A stretch of DNA of 64,000 nucleotides from Caenorhabditis remanei (taxonomy: Eukaryota; Nematoda; Chromadorea; Rhabditida; Rhabditidae): contig NC_071329.1 of the NCBI RefSeq assembly GCF_010183535.1, forward strand, positions 9,734,001 to 9,798,000, written 5' to 3'. A model generated the notes under the pieces. The model had not been told where the DNA came from and did no database searches. It saw only the letters and a program-made list of their open reading frames with translations. Of the stretch, positions 23,801 to 38,800 are shown piece after piece (position 1 is the stretch's first letter; every line of letters starts with the position of its first letter). A program made the position numbers and the translations under genes.

Positions 23801-26800
23801 ATGTTTAGGGGAAGAAAACTCTTTAATTTAGAAGGAAAAAACCAGGAAGAAACTGGAAGTTTGTATTTTCTAAAACTGAGTTTGTCGTCCCTTCTGAATA
23901 CCACCCATCCATTCGTCTGATTGGTTTTTTTCAGAATGTTGGCTGGTCATCCGACTCAACCAACCGGAACGTTCTATGCACATGATAAACGTATAGGTTA
24001 TTCAGCTTCTCGGTTTTCGGTGACCCACTAAAAAAGGGAAGATGATTCTGTATAGTCTGGGCTCTCAGAAGTCCTCAATAAAACATTCTTTGAACTTGAA
24101 AAAAAGAGACGACAAGAAGCTGTCGCCTTCCGACCGCGTGCCACTTTCCAAGCTTTCTTCTCTTCTGAATTTCTAACTATGGAAGAAGAATCTCGGCACC
24201 AGAAGCAAGAACAAAAAGGGAAAAGAGAAAAAGCTCTTTTGTTTGAACTATGTTTTGGAAGAAGTGGTGGATTCATCAGAAGGAGAAAGAAAGGACGACG
24301 TGCAAAAAAGGAAACGGCTGGAAAGATGAAGAAGAAAAAGAAGATAATGATGATGGTGAAGATGATGGAATTATAAAGAGCAAGCAATTACATAGAAATT
24401 CTCTTTGTTTCTTCTTTTCGTCCACCCAAGAACTTTTTACTCCAGCTATTTTTAGCCCGTTTCTTCTTCTCTAATAAGCGTCTTTCTCAAGGGATTCTTC
24501 AACATGAACCATGATAAATCTGTTGTCGAAAACTGACATTTTGACGATTTGTGGTCGAGAGTTGTATGGATGAGATGAGGGCGACATAGAAACTTGACAC
24601 CAATAACTAGAGAGAAAAGTTATGTTTTCGACAAGGTCATCCTAGTGAAAATATAGAAAGATCGGTGATCAAGTATGATTCATGTGGGGTGGAGGAGTTA
24701 GAAGAGAGAAGATTGTATATCCAGAAACATTTCTTTCTGGATCCCATGAAAACGATTACTTTGGTATAGAGAGAAGTAGAAACTTGAGCTATGGTCGTCC
24801 ACCTATGCTCATTCTCTTTTCTTTCTCAACTCGATTCGGTTTGTATGGAAAAATAATGATGTCGTGTCCGGAAGCAAGTGGAGAAAAAAGAAAAGAGGAG
24901 AACACTTGAAAAATAATTAGAGCTCGAAGCTTCTTCTGTAGTAGTAGTATGAAAATGATTCTTGGTTTTCTTTTCGTACGGAATTTCTATTGAATTTTGA
25001 TTTGTGAATCTAAGGGACCAAGAATTTCGAAAATTGGTCAGTGTCAAGTCAAAAAGTTAGGCAATGTTTCCAATTGAATTGAATGCAATAATGGGCGGAA
25101 TTGGTCAGCGGAAAAGCTTCGGGGAGCAGGACCGAGAGCTCCAAGAGCCTGCACCAAAACATTTCGGAAGGAGGGAGAGGAAGGCGGAGAGAGCTCACTA
25201 TTTTCTAGAAAGTGGGCGGAGTCTCTTCGAAAAGAAATGAACAGTGTAGTAAGAGAATATGAGAAGAAGAAGAGAAGAAGAAAAGTGCATATGAAAAATA
25301 ATATCTGTTTTTCCCGGGTTTTCTATGTTCCCAATGACAAATCGACGTTTTCGAAAATGCATGTTCCGAGTAAAAACGAGTTGTTCGGTTCGAATTCAAC
25401 GAAAATCCATTGTTTTTTCTCATTTCGGTTGTCTGTTCGTCTTCTCTTTCTTTATGAAAAAAAAAAACGAAAAGACAAAGAAACATACGGGAAAAACATT
25501 GAGAAATCTTTCTTTAAAAACAAGAAATCGGAGGAGTTTAATGGGTTTGAACATTTAAAAAATTGGCTTTCTATGCACTTTTTGTTGATTGTTATCACGG
25601 GATCTGAGTACGAAAAAACTACAAAATAAGAGTGGGAATAAGAGAAGTATGGATCCGAAATAACTGCGTTTCTAGGTAAATCAAGAGGAAATTCACCTGA
25701 GAAATAAATACACAGTCCACCTGGAATAGAGACTGAATCTGAAATACATATGTTTCAAAATGAGTCAGAAGGCTCAACGTCATGTAATAGTAAAAATGTA
25801 AATTCATGAATTTGAAGAAGGAATCTGGAGTGCTCCAAAAGCTTGATCTTTAGAATTTTCTGCTAGCTCCTTCTTTATTCAAGAACACTAGAAGTTTTGT
25901 ATTGAGATCACATGATGATAGACAACTCCAAAAATGTTTCTCTTCTTCACCATAAGACTCTCCCCTCTATTCATATAATCTTCTCAAAAGCTTTCATCTT
26001 CAAAACCGACCATCGACCGTCTTCAAAACTACGTGAATGTTGTCTCGTAAGAATTTTCAGCAATAAAATAAGAAATTTTGAGAATGTGAAGAAGATGTGC
26101 AGATGAAGAAGACACGAGTAGTTTAGAAAAAAAAGAAGAAGAAGAAGGGCCAATCGAATCGAAAAACCAATCAAAACGCAAAAAGACCCTTTCCGTCGTC
26201 GGAAACCTAGTTTCCACCGCCTTCTTCTTCCTCTTATTTTTCAATATGATGATGATTCAGAACAGAAGAAATAGAAGATGCTCCCCCACATCTCCTCCCG
26301 CATGAATCTTCTAGAAAAACAAGAAATGAAATTGGGCTAACTAACCAACTTGTTTCTTGCTTCGGGACCTCATTTCATTCATTTGCATTCACTAAAAACT
26401 TCGTTGTTTACTCCCAAATGAGGACGAAGAAGAAGCTATACAGAAGAGAAAACGGGACTTTTTTCTTTGCATAATGAAACGAAAAGGGCGACCCGAAGAG
26501 CTAACCAAGAGCAAAAAAGGAGCGAGAAATGGTTGAAAAGAGAGAAAAAAGTTCGGAGGGAAAAAATTTATGGTCCTTTTGAGAATGATCCATTCTTTAT
26601 TTTTTTTATGGGAACACAAGGGATTTGGAAATGGAAATATGGACCGACCGAAAGAAAACAAATTGGTTTCTTCTTAGACAGAAGATTGCACGTGATGGAT
26701 GTGTTATGGGGTCAGAAGTTCAGTAGAGAGGGATTACTGTAAATGATGATCACGTCATCAATAGAATTCAGACGAAAATGGAGAAAGGGGTTGACTGATT

Positions 26801-29800
26801 CATCTGATTAAACATCTCGAAAACCCGGAACTTAGATCTGCAAGATTGAGGAAGGAAGTGTGAAATTGGAAAAGGTTAAACTTTATGTCTGAGTCCTTTG
26901 TCTTCGAATTCCGTCGTTTTTTTTGAAAATTGCGCCAATTTAGGTCCGCACGTCTTCTAAAAGTCCTTCTGAATTCTCGCTGAATTCTTTCTGACGTCGG
27001 TGACGAGTTGTCGACGACGTCTTCAATTTTGATTGACGTTGTCAATAGAAGTTCCTGAATATCCAGGAAGCATAGGGTCCCAGAGCAAAAAATAGTCACG
27101 TTCCGAGAAAATGTTTTAACGATTGAGAGAAACGACGAACCAAAAACCATTTCTACACGAATCAAAACCCAGACGATATATCTATTTCCCACGAACAAGT
27201 GGTCGCGGGAGTAGCTGACAACTTGAGCAAGATCAACAAAATCATGAGCACGATACGGTAGTGAGAATCATTTCAAAAGAGAGAGAGTGGGAAGAACGGA
27301 AACAAATATTTGAGAGAAACGAGATAAGTGATGTGATATGCCCTACGGAACAAAAGAAAACCAATAATACATTTATTTCGGGAGGGACCTAACTGACAGG
27401 TTCAAAGTATCATTTCATTTTGATCTCACTCTATGGACCTGATCTGTGTTGCTCATTTTTAAAAATACACTCTCGATTTCTTGATCTTCGTTCGGAAAAC
27501 TTTGAAAAAGCAGTTTGATCATGAGATCTTATTTCATCGAGAAACTAAGAAGTTTCTAGAAAAGAGAGGTGCCTCGAGGTTTTGTTCTATTTTTGTAAGT
27601 AATTCTTGATTTGAAATCTAAATTTTGTATTCTAAGAATGTGTTTTGTAGCGGAAGACTGGGTTTTGCAAAGGACAGGTGATAAATCCGATTGAGTCAAT
27701 ACGTTGCAAAAAATCACGGAACAAGCAATTCTGTCTAGATTGCCGACCTATTTGACCTCTGCACTTCGATTTAGATGCATTTTGATCAATGGTCTTTTCG
27801 GAACTTTTTCATTTTCTTGTAGTCATTTCTCAACTCCTCACCGTTCCTTTTAACTCATGACGTGATTTAAACTAAAAATCTCCGTCTATCTACGCAAAAT
27901 GGTGATCACCAAAAATCGTAACACAAAAGAAGCGGAAGCAGCTCAACAATTCCAATCAGCTGATTTTTCGGTGTGCTCAAACTGAAGTATCTCCACGTTC
28001 TCTCTTCATTTCTCTTATTATTCCACTTCTTATATTCCCAGAGAACCTTAAAATTATTGAAAACAATCTCGCTTTTTCGTTCTTCTATCTCTCTAATTAA
28101 ACTTTGTTATTCTAGAAAATTCTAGAAATTCCAAAAAAATATTTTGACTGAAGAGGAAGATGGGTATGGAAAGAAGCTATTCATCTTTGCATTGAAATTT
28201 TAAAATTGTTGTTTTCCATGTTAACCTACTGTCTTAATACTAATTAACAATTAACAACTGCAAAACTGAAAATTTGTTTCCACACTAAAGATTGATCTGT
28301 AGTACGAGGAAGTGAAGAGTGAACCAGAGGGCTTATAATGAGGCAAAAGAACAAAACAGAAGCAACATATGCAAAATAAATGTTTTCTCTGCATAATTGT
28401 TGTGCTCTCCGAGAAAAAGGAAGATTCTTTCACTTTAGTCAGCTCACAAAAAAGGTCAGGGTCGTCTCTTTTTTGGATGGAAATTCGAGATTTTCTGTCA
28501 TCGGATTACTTTATTCTTGATTCAGAGACGTCCAAATTACACGCAGTTCACATCTTTTTTCATTTCATCAAAATCAAATTTCCGTCTTGGATGCCATCTT
28601 CAGAGAAAACTGCTCTAAAGATGGAAGATTTCAATTTCATTGGACTCTCTCTTCAGAAAAATATTTATTTGCTCCTCCAAAATCTACAGTAATCCATTCA
28701 TTTGACCAACTAATTTCGCAAGGAAAAAATGTCTCGTGAATTGGCTCAATTTGTCATCAACTAATGAGCGTCCACATCTAAACTGTTATGACGGGAAAAG
28801 GGGAAACTTATTGGATGCTTCTTCATTAAAGGGGACTACTATTTATTTAGAAAGAAAGAAAAAAGGAAGAAATGAGTCAGAAGTTCCAGAAAGAAAAATG
28901 AAAAAGAATGGAGTAGTACAATGTATTTTGGTGTTCGTACTTTTCTGATTTGCATAGAATATGACGAGATGAGATTTTCTAGTCTGAATCAACTCAGCTG
29001 GTTCAAAATAGAAGACGACTGCTTTTTGAGGAAAAACGAATTTCAGATGAGATGGAGTTTCAGAAAAAAACTACTTCTGAAACGATTGAAGTTTCTCAGA
29101 ACCTATAGTTTTCCGAATTGCAGGAATACCATAATCTCATTTGCACCCTGTCTGAAATAGCGTCTTCATCTTCATTCTTTTGAACGCTATTCTACGTGAC
29201 AAAATCATCATAAGTCGAAATTCTGTGTTTTCTTTTCTTGGAATAGAGACCACCCACTCTCACATAATCAACACTCCAATTCATTCTTCATTTGAAGTTT
29301 TCAAAAACATGTTCCGCCAAAAAACGACAGGGAGATAGATCAAAACATAAAATAAAAATGCATGTGAATAGTTCATTAGATGATAATGATGAAAGAGTAG
29401 TACTTCTCTTTGAGCCAGATAAATGTATTTTTGGAGCAGCAAATACATTTCCGTCCGAGAGAGAAATAGAGAAAATGGAAGAAGGCAATCGACTAATAAC
29501 CGGATAAACGAATCTTGACATACGGAGGAACACCAAAAAAAACTAGTGGCTATTTCACGTTTTGTTTGTTGTTTTTTCTGGATCAATATGTTTATAAACA
29601 AATAATCACTAGGAAACAATATTATGTAGGCGGAGCCAAAATGCGTACTTTCCTATAATCGGTTAACTCTAGGGAATGTGGTTTAGAGCAGATAATCATG
29701 ATTAAAAGTTGGATATTGAGCAAGTGTCAAGAGATGATTGGAAATCGTTTGCAGAAGAATTCAGAAATAAAAATAATCAAAAGGGAATTAGAAATCGCTA

Positions 29801-32800
29801 CTTTCAATTTGCACGTTTTGTCAGATTCTCGACACTCACACCTGTTTCAGAGAAAAGAAATAAGAAGTGACAACTGAAATGAAAAAGAGAAGGGAGAAGG
29901 CTAACGACCGTGGAAGAGAAAAGGGACGCTCCAGTGATAATCGTGATGAGATGCTTGATTACGACACTAGTCACACTTTCAGATTACTCACGAGAAAAGT
30001 GTTTAGGTTGAATTATTTTGGAAATTTCTTTAGGACTTCCTTCTAGAATGAGCTTTCATAAAAGAAAGTTATATACCATTAACTGTATTATAACGGCATG
30101 CCGTTGTATTTTTCAACTGCCTCTCAGAGAAATTTTGTGATTTCAGAAACTCATTAAAGTCAAACGAAAAAATCATTTTTAGGCGGTCTATTTGTTGATC
30201 TAAAAGTTACTATGCACGATGCTTCTAATCAAAACCAAGAAAAACATTGAGATAATCATATTCGGGAATTCTGAGTGTAGATAGGGTGCCGTTTTAATAC
30301 AGTTTTTACGGTACTTTTTTCTAAGTATCGATGGTGAACGATCATAATACTTCAAAAATAAAAAATGATTGTTAATCTCTAGGAATATCAAAGAAAACAC
30401 TTACGATTATACTAATTGTGTTGGGAAGAAATTCGGAAAAATCAGAATAAGAACACTCATGATGCTACTTGGAATCCAATTCAGACCAAAACTGCGACAT
30501 GTTTCCCAAATTTTTAAAAGGTTCACTTTGCAGAGATGTTTTTTGAAAACCAACACTTTCACCAAGTTTCTGTATATATTTTATTTTCCTTTTTTGTTTT
30601 TTTTTGTCTGGAAACTTTTTAAAAACTCATATGCGTAGTATCTTGCGCGCAAAAATAACTGTATGTATAAATCATACATTTGAAAACTAACCGAAACGTT
30701 TCTTCCGACTTGTTTCTCCTTTCCACATAACAATTGGCTGAGGATTTCTTGTCCGTGAACCAGTTGATCCAGTACCATTGATTTGTCCCATTGAAGATGT
30801 ACCAGCAGTCATACCATTATGATGATGATGATGTAAATGATTTGGAAGATGATGGTTAGATGAAGAAGAGTTGGTAGTTGTCGTCGTCGTTGACGATGAA
30901 GTAGCCGTCACCGCGAATCGATCCACGTGGTAGAATGGTTTTCCAGCAAGCCCAAAATGAGCATGATGAGCATGATGGTGCGGATGATGCGGATGGTGAC
31001 GGCCGTCACCGATATGAGTTCCCAGAAGCAGTGGATCCGGTTTTTCTGTGTCGCCCCACATTTGTTCATCCGCGGAGCATTGTGACGAGCACCACGGACT
31101 TGTTGGAAATGTGGTTGCTAGAATGAAACAATGGATGAATGAGGGGTTGAGAACGGTTTGAGAACGGGAAAATGAAAGAAATGGGGGGGGGGGATAATAA
31201 TGATAATATACGGTTAGTTTCAGAGATAGGAGATGTAATCAAGCATCATGAGGTTTCTTCAGACTACGAGAAGTCTCAATGGGTCTGAACGGTCGGAACT
31301 ACTATTACACATACATCCAAAACTGGAAACGTTGGAATTATTTGAAAGAGAAATTGATAGAGAACGTAGCACAGAAACATCTCAACGATCTTCAGATTTC
31401 AATCATAAATTTGACATCATCTTTAAGAAAGATTCCTCCGTTTCCCAAGGGAAGATACGTCTAGGAACCCACATCAGTGAAGGAAAAAAGGGGCAAATAA
31501 AATATAAAAAAGTACACGAAAAAGATATCCATGTGACCCCTTTTTCTTCGTCTATATGTACAAGTAGATTATGGAAGAAAGGCTCAAAAACATGTCACAA
31601 ATAGTTATGTGAAGAAGAATTTTGATGAGAAATAAGAAGAAGAAAATGAAATTGGGAGATAGTAAAAAGAAAAGACATTGAGAGAGGACAATGTCCGAAA
31701 TTAATTGAAATTTGGGTTAGAAAAAGAGTTTCATGATCTCAATGAAAAGGAAAAGAAATAAGAACAAGATATAATGATGATGAGAAATTTTTGATGAGGA
31801 TCCGAAAACATTGTCTCTCCTTTTTTTTCTTTTGTTCTACAATTGGAGGGTACGCCAGAGAAAAGAAAAGTATTCAGTGAATTATTGGGTCAATCAGTGG
31901 AGAGTCATGTGGATATAAGAAGAGATGAGAGCGCCTATTACTCAATGTCCCAACGAAGCTATTTTCCGATCCTGGATTGTAGAAAACGCAAAGAAGGAGA
32001 AGATTTGAGGAAAGGAAAAACCTAAAGACGTCATGGAAAAAAAGAAATAAATTTAGTATATTTTACAGATGACTTGAAATTTAAACGGAAGCTTGTCAAG
32101 ATTTATGAGTTACCGGATGTGTATTGGTACGGTAGGAAATAGAAGTTATTCGAGAGGAAATATTCAGAGGAAAATGACATAATAAATAGGAGTGAGCAAT
32201 AGAGAAGAGTTCACTCTGTACAATGTTTATAACAAGTCTGATAGACATAGATAGAGTTCAGATTATCACAGGACCGATACAACCGCAATGTAGAGAGAAA
32301 AGATAGTGATATAAGAAAGCCAGAATTTGGAAATTTTTAATTTGAAACTCCAAAATCAAAGTTTTCTAATATTTCTTGGGGCACCAGCGAAAATCAAGAA
32401 AACATGAATTCCTAAAAGATTCTGGGAAATTTTGGCGGTTCCATCAGATATATCATATTTTATTCGAAAAGGTAATAATTCTGTGCTCCTTTCAATTTAT
32501 ATTTCTTAGCAAACATCCAGCATTGTAACCCAACACCATTGATAAAATAAATACGTGAACTTTATTCGAATATCAAAAGCACGGAATTGGCAGCCTTGCC
32601 AACTCTGTGAAAAACAAAGGAATTAAAGGAAAAATATAAAAAACACGTGAACTACACAGGGAAGAAAAGGATTTCCAGAATCGGCAAAGTTGCCGATCTT
32701 GTTATTAAAAATGTTATTAAAAATGTTACGCGAAACAGGAAAAACTCATAGTTGTTATTTTACTGGAATTCCCCACAAGAAATATCATCATTTGCTCTGA

Positions 32801-35800
32801 TTGCAACTTTTTCTGTTCAAAAATATTGAATTTCACAGGGATAATCCAATATTTGCGAAAAGCAAATTTTCCTGTGAAAAGTCACAGAAATTTTAAAGTT
32901 TTCCGTATTTTGTTATGCGAAATTAAAAATTTCCAAATTCTGGCTTTCTTATATGGTTCGAAAGTGAACAGTATGTCTACAACTGAAAAATATGTTTCCA
33001 AGCCATAGAATTAGAAATTAGTGGATAACATCGTGACTGAGTTAATTTTGGAAAACTCGATTATTTTGTTTCAGATCAACTAGAGTTTGAAAAAGATCTT
33101 CTCAATTTTAGATTTTGTGTAAGCTTTTGAAATCTAGATTAGTTCAGCAACAACAATTGAGAAAAGTCAAGAAGATTTGAACTAGAACAAGAAGGATGTA
33201 GTCGTCCCCTCGTATATATCCACTTACTCTATGATGAATGCAAATAGACGGATCTATGGAAAACACAAGATTTCTTGAGGAGAACAAAGTGATCATGAAA
33301 CAAAAACCGAAAATTGTCGACCTAGTGCTGCTCTGAAGGATCCATTATCATCACTTCCCGCCTTGTCCGGAAGAAAAAAGAAAGTTGGACACCAGAAATA
33401 GTTATATTCTATCTTTTTCTTCTTCCTTCCAAGAATAGAGAAAAGTTTTGACCGAAAACCGCTCCAGAATGTTTCAAAATCAGGGGAGAAGAAGCAAAAA
33501 GAAAAGAAAAAAGATACCCGTGCGAGACAAAACAACTTCCGGAGATGGAAAAGGAGTGCACCTGTGCGAGAAATAATTGGCGTCCTGAGACTCCTCAAAT
33601 TTCTACTTCTAGTCTCTGTCTTCTTCTTTTTCTTATTTCTACTTCTCTTTTCTGGACCTTTCATGTTTTGTGACGTCCTATTCTTTCGAATTTTTCATTT
33701 GGTGTGTTGTTCGTGGTCACACACAATTTCTTGACAAATGAAACAAAAAATGGGATAGAGTTGAAGACAAAGAAGTGTCGACCGACCGATGGCTCCAGTC
33801 GATCAGCAATTTTCGACGTAAAACTCTTCAGAATCTTGGAAGGTATGAAAAGTGGGCGGAGTCAGGAAAAAAGGAGGCAAGTTTCCTTCTTTCTTTTTCC
33901 AGCAAAAAAAGATTTTTGCGTGTCGATGAAAGATTCAAGCACACTCGGTATATATTCACACCTGCGACAGATTTTAAAGTTTTTCGGAGAAAAAAGGTTA
34001 TAGGAAACGGATAGATTCTACATCTGGACGAAAGAAAAACTCAAGTGTAAATGGGTTATAAAATAAAGAGAAAATAAAAATAAACAATCAAAATGATGAC
34101 GAAAGTGAGAGAAGAGATGATCGATTTTTGATGGTCTACACGAGTTGGATCACTTGAAAATTCTAACGTTTCGAGAATTGATAGAAGGGATAAGACACCC
34201 AGTCCAGATTCAGAAAACGTATTCGAATTCTGAGATTGTAGCTCTATTTGACCTGGATTACATTTCGTCCAAAAAAAAGAGAAATCTCGAGAAAATAAAC
34301 CAAATAAGAGATGTTTGGCTTCGACGACTCCAGAATAAGATCTACAGCTCTTTTACAAATCGACGCCATCTGTCTCTGTCATCACTATTCTGAATCTTTT
34401 AATTCTATTCATTTGACATACTATTTCTCCTGTCAATGGTCGATTACCTTGTCTTTCACTTTGACTAATGACCACGGGAAAAAGAAGGAAAAGGGCAAAT
34501 GTTGTGAGTCAATTAGTGAAATGGCTCAAGAAATGTTCGTTTTCCAAGAAACTAGGTCACTTGGATACTTTTTTACGGTGAGAAGAGGAGAATGAATACG
34601 GGTTAAAAGCACTGAATTTCCAGAGAGAATGAGAGAATGAGAAACAACTTTTGTGACGTTTTCAGACTTAAGAAAATTAGTGAAGAAATAGAGAAAAGAG
34701 AACGAATAAGTCGAAGAAGAAAAAAAGAAAATGGAGAAAACAAGAGTATCTCTTGATTGAAAATTAACTGCAGAAAATACTAACGGAGCAGGAAATACAA
34801 TTCAGGAGTAGAAGAAGAAGAAGATGGAGAAGATGAAGAAGACGAAGATGCGAAAAAAGAAAAGTCAGAAGACGTTAAAATTACATAGAGAAATCTGAAA
34901 AAAGAAGAAGAAATCTGAGGATAAAATTCAGAAGACAAGAAGAAAAACGTTAGGAAAGTCATCTGAAAAGGGAAAGAAATGAAAGATGATCGCATTGTGA
35001 ACGAAGACAGAAAAGAAGACGACAGGATTCTTTATGCATAATTCGATGTGTTGTTTTTAGTAAGAAGTTTTGAGAGAATAAAGAATAAAAAGAAATATAT
35101 GTGGACACTAAAAGAATGGGAAGATATTCTGATGAGTATGAAGAGAAATAACTTTGGAAGAGTTCATTCGAAGAGTTTTGTACTTTTTTTACCGAAAAAA
35201 AACACGAATAACAAAAAGAGGAAGAAGAAAGAAGAAGTGAATTCAGAAACGTCTATAAACAAAACAAGTTGGTTGAAGTGAAAAAAGAAACAAGAGAGAA
35301 AAAAGGAGGAATGGGTCCGAACACTAATCCTACCGGCCAAAGATTCTCTCATATCAAAAACGTTTACTTTCATTTCTTCTCCTTTTCCAGACCATTTTCT
35401 CTTCTTTTTTCTTCCAGGCGGTTACGAGACATTTTTGTGTGACGTAGAGAAAGAGTGACAATAAATTACAAGAACGGATGGACGCATTGCCAAAAACGCC
35501 GTGTTTTCTTTTTTTGCCTTTTGGCGGTAAGTTCCTGTGGGAATTCGGTAAAATTTTGTGGATGACAAGAGAAACGAATTGGTATGGAAGAGACGAATGA
35601 GTGATACAGTTATTTGGATAGATCATGAGATGCTGAAAGATTACTGGAAATGGAGTTGATTGGAACAAATGGCATAGTTGACCCAAGAAAAATATGAGAA
35701 AACAGTTGTGTACAGTAGTACTACAAAGAATTCAATTAACGAAATTTTCCCAATATTTGTAATCGATTGCGAGAGTTGTGTTAATGATTTGCTGAAGTAA

Positions 35801-38800
35801 CAAATCTATCAAAATGACTAGAGAGTCTAAACTTTCAAGAAAATGAATTTGAAAACTTATGACTTTTTTGTTGAAAGAAGGAGTAAAACAATGAAAAAAG
35901 TTCATCGGACTAACCACTTTTGAGGTTCGAAATGCCCGAAACTGGACATGTGAAAGTTGAAAAATCTCTGATCAAGAATAGTTTCAAACCGGAAACATTT
36001 CCAGTTAACGAGCAAAGCACAAACTCTTTTTTGCCTCGGGACCAAAAGCTCATATTCAGAAAATCTCAAGTTTGAAACATTTTTGAGACCGGGGGCCAAA
36101 GAAAAGAGAGGGATATGGGTGAATATGGACTGGTGAGTAAGTGAAAATAAATGAGATGCAAGACTTTCAATCTCAAGGGAATCAGAATTTATGGTGAAGC
36201 AAAATGGGAAGAAGGAGAAGAAGAATATTACACGAAATTCAATTTCTGAAATTCACAAATACAATAATGAGGAAGTGAGAAGTTCCAGAATTTATGTGGA
36301 TTCTATAGAGAGAAAAAAGAGAGTAAAAATGGAAAAATAGGAAGAAAGAAACAGTGATCCTCATCAATTTTTCATAAATTCATCTAGAATGTATGAGACG
36401 GTTTGATGACAAGTTTTTTTTTCTCACTTTCTCTTTCTGGTGGTGATAAAAGCCGTTCGTTGAAAACGAGTGAGTGGGAAGAGGAGAATGGATTCATTGA
36501 ACTTGAGAAAAGTAAAAGAAAAGTGGAAAGGGAAAAGAACGATTTGAACGATGAAGAATATTGCACTCTGAGAAGAAGCCTGAAGCAATCTCGAGATTTG
36601 AAACTGGATCGAAAACGGGTAATTATAGGGTTCCAATAGAGAGAAAAATATGGAATTTGAGTGGCTTTGGAACACTATTACAAGGGAAACTTTGGAGAAA
36701 GAGGATAAATATGGGGAGGTAAACGGAGGAAAATCAGATTATACTTCGAAAATTTTCCTGGAAATCTCGTAAAATATTGGCAAGTTGTCGGTAGGAAAGT
36801 TCAAGTCAACAAGAATGAAAAATCTAATTTTGAGAAGAAATATAGGTATTGCAAGATTCTGACGAACAACAGGTTGTGACATAACATAATAACTGTAGGT
36901 CGGAAGTGCATACGGATAAAAGAAGAAAGATATCTGGAGAAATAAGATAAAATGTTTATCAGGTTCCGATAGAATGCAGTAACAAGAGCGAAATACAACT
37001 GCAACAAGCAGGTATTACTGGTTTCTACGTGGTTTTTTCAACTGTATTTTGAAAATCTTTGGCATTTCCTTGAAGTCATTAGGTATACCTCAAAGTATAA
37101 CAGCGTCATGGAAACAAAAAAGTCGAAAAAACAAAAGAACAGGTGACCGAAACTCATCAAAAAGAGAACTCCAATATCCAAAAGAATTTCCTTCCGGTTT
37201 TTAGATATCTGTGTCAGCAAGAAGAAAAAACAAGTTTGATGTTTGACGACGACAAGTCTCGGACCTTTTTGGGACACCAATGAATGGAAAAGAGAAACAA
37301 AAACAAAAGAGATTCTTGAGATTTAAGATAAGCGATCTAATGGAAATCAAGTAATAATGTAAACGAATTGGTGTGGGTCAAAATGGGTTTGGAAGAGAAT
37401 GAAAAAAGTTTTTTTGACTGAAAAGAAACCAGAGAAGTGAAAGGAAAAGAGGAAGACCCAAGCTCACTCTCACACACCGATGGACCGGAAAAAGAGGAGA
37501 AAGTGGTTGAAATGGGTCCCCGGGGACTGTAGAAAAAATAGAAGACATTTGAAGGAGTTGCAGAGAAATCAGGATGAAAATGGGAAGGAACGAGAAAAAA
37601 ATAAGATGGATTAGGTGGAGAAATAGGGAAAGAGACTACTGTATTGAGAGTCATTCGTGATGGTTCATTTGGAAATTCATGAGTTTTATAGTCATAAAAT
37701 TGTCATCTGACTCTCTCTTCGGAACAACCAATTTGGATCTTTTTGGACTCTATGTCTCAAGTACCCGTTTTTCTTTTCTCAATTCAAAAGTTCAGCAGTT
37801 TATGACAAATAGGCTCTCAACTCTTTGACTCCTCAAAAATGCAAAAATAAATTCAGAATCAATCTGTATGCACTCTGAAAGTGACGCGGCACATTACTGG
37901 TTTCGTAACTGAAAAAAATAAAAAAGATCCATTCGACCAGTTTTTGATGAATGACCAGAGGTGAACTTGTTCGAAAATCGGAGTCCCAGAGGAATATAAA
38001 TTTGAAAAAAGGAGGGTGGACAGCAGAAAAAAAGTATATAGCAAATTGTGCACTATATCTTTTCAGAAAAGAAAAATCAGCTGGTACAATGAATAAAAAT
38101 GAGTCAGAAAATGGAGAAATTCAACCTCTTGGACCTCTCAAAAAAAGAAAAAGTGCGTGCGGAAAATCTCAATTTATCTTAATATTTTTTTCTCGCGCAC
38201 TAGAAAAAGGGTTCCGTAAACTTTTTCATTGAATAGACAGGGCTTTTTCCTTTTCTCTTTTTGATGCAAAAAATGAAAGAGAGAGAAAACTTGCGCAACA
38301 CTTAATATAAGGAAGCACAAAGAACATCTGAGTGGTTTTGACCCTCCTTTTTTCTTCTTTTGACTGAAGATTTTAAGAGAATTGAAAGAGAAAAAGGGGA
38401 AATGAAGAGAAAATGTTACGGACCATTAGATGAGAACAATGAATAAAAACAGAGGGATGATGACAGAAAATATTATTTTTAAAAGATATGAAATCATTCG
38501 AAGAGGGAACATAAATGGAATAGTATTAGTAGTGAAGGGAGGAGTACTGTAGAATTGGATATTCCTGAAAGATAGAATATTTTTTTGAAATATCGAGGAC
38601 AAAAACATCAGAAAATAAAAAAGAGTTCGAGAAGGGTTATTACATGAATAGTGTGAATTAAAAAAATTAGAAATTCGGTTGAAAAAATTAGAAATTCGAA
38701 ATTTGGGGTACAGCACCATGATGTATCGGAATTGAAAGTAACTGGAAGTGTTAAATAAAATCAAAAAGAAATCTTTGTCTGAGTATTCTAGGAAAAACGT

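Larger units (their letters stand above)
23265..30691 (-). other. Large intron of the giant gene
   Basis: Purine-rich on the + strand (pyrimidine-rich in the transcript). Contains the GC boxes at 25.1-25.2 kb, the mini-ORF at 23.94 kb and the 132-codon frame at 26.8-27.2 kb. No exon with phase-checked links. Confidence 0.6.

Noticed and set aside
37337..37654. 105-codon minus frame rich in Phe/Ser/Pro
   Set aside because: Composition is what polypurine sequence gives on the opposite strand; no phase-matched donor and no GC box nearby.
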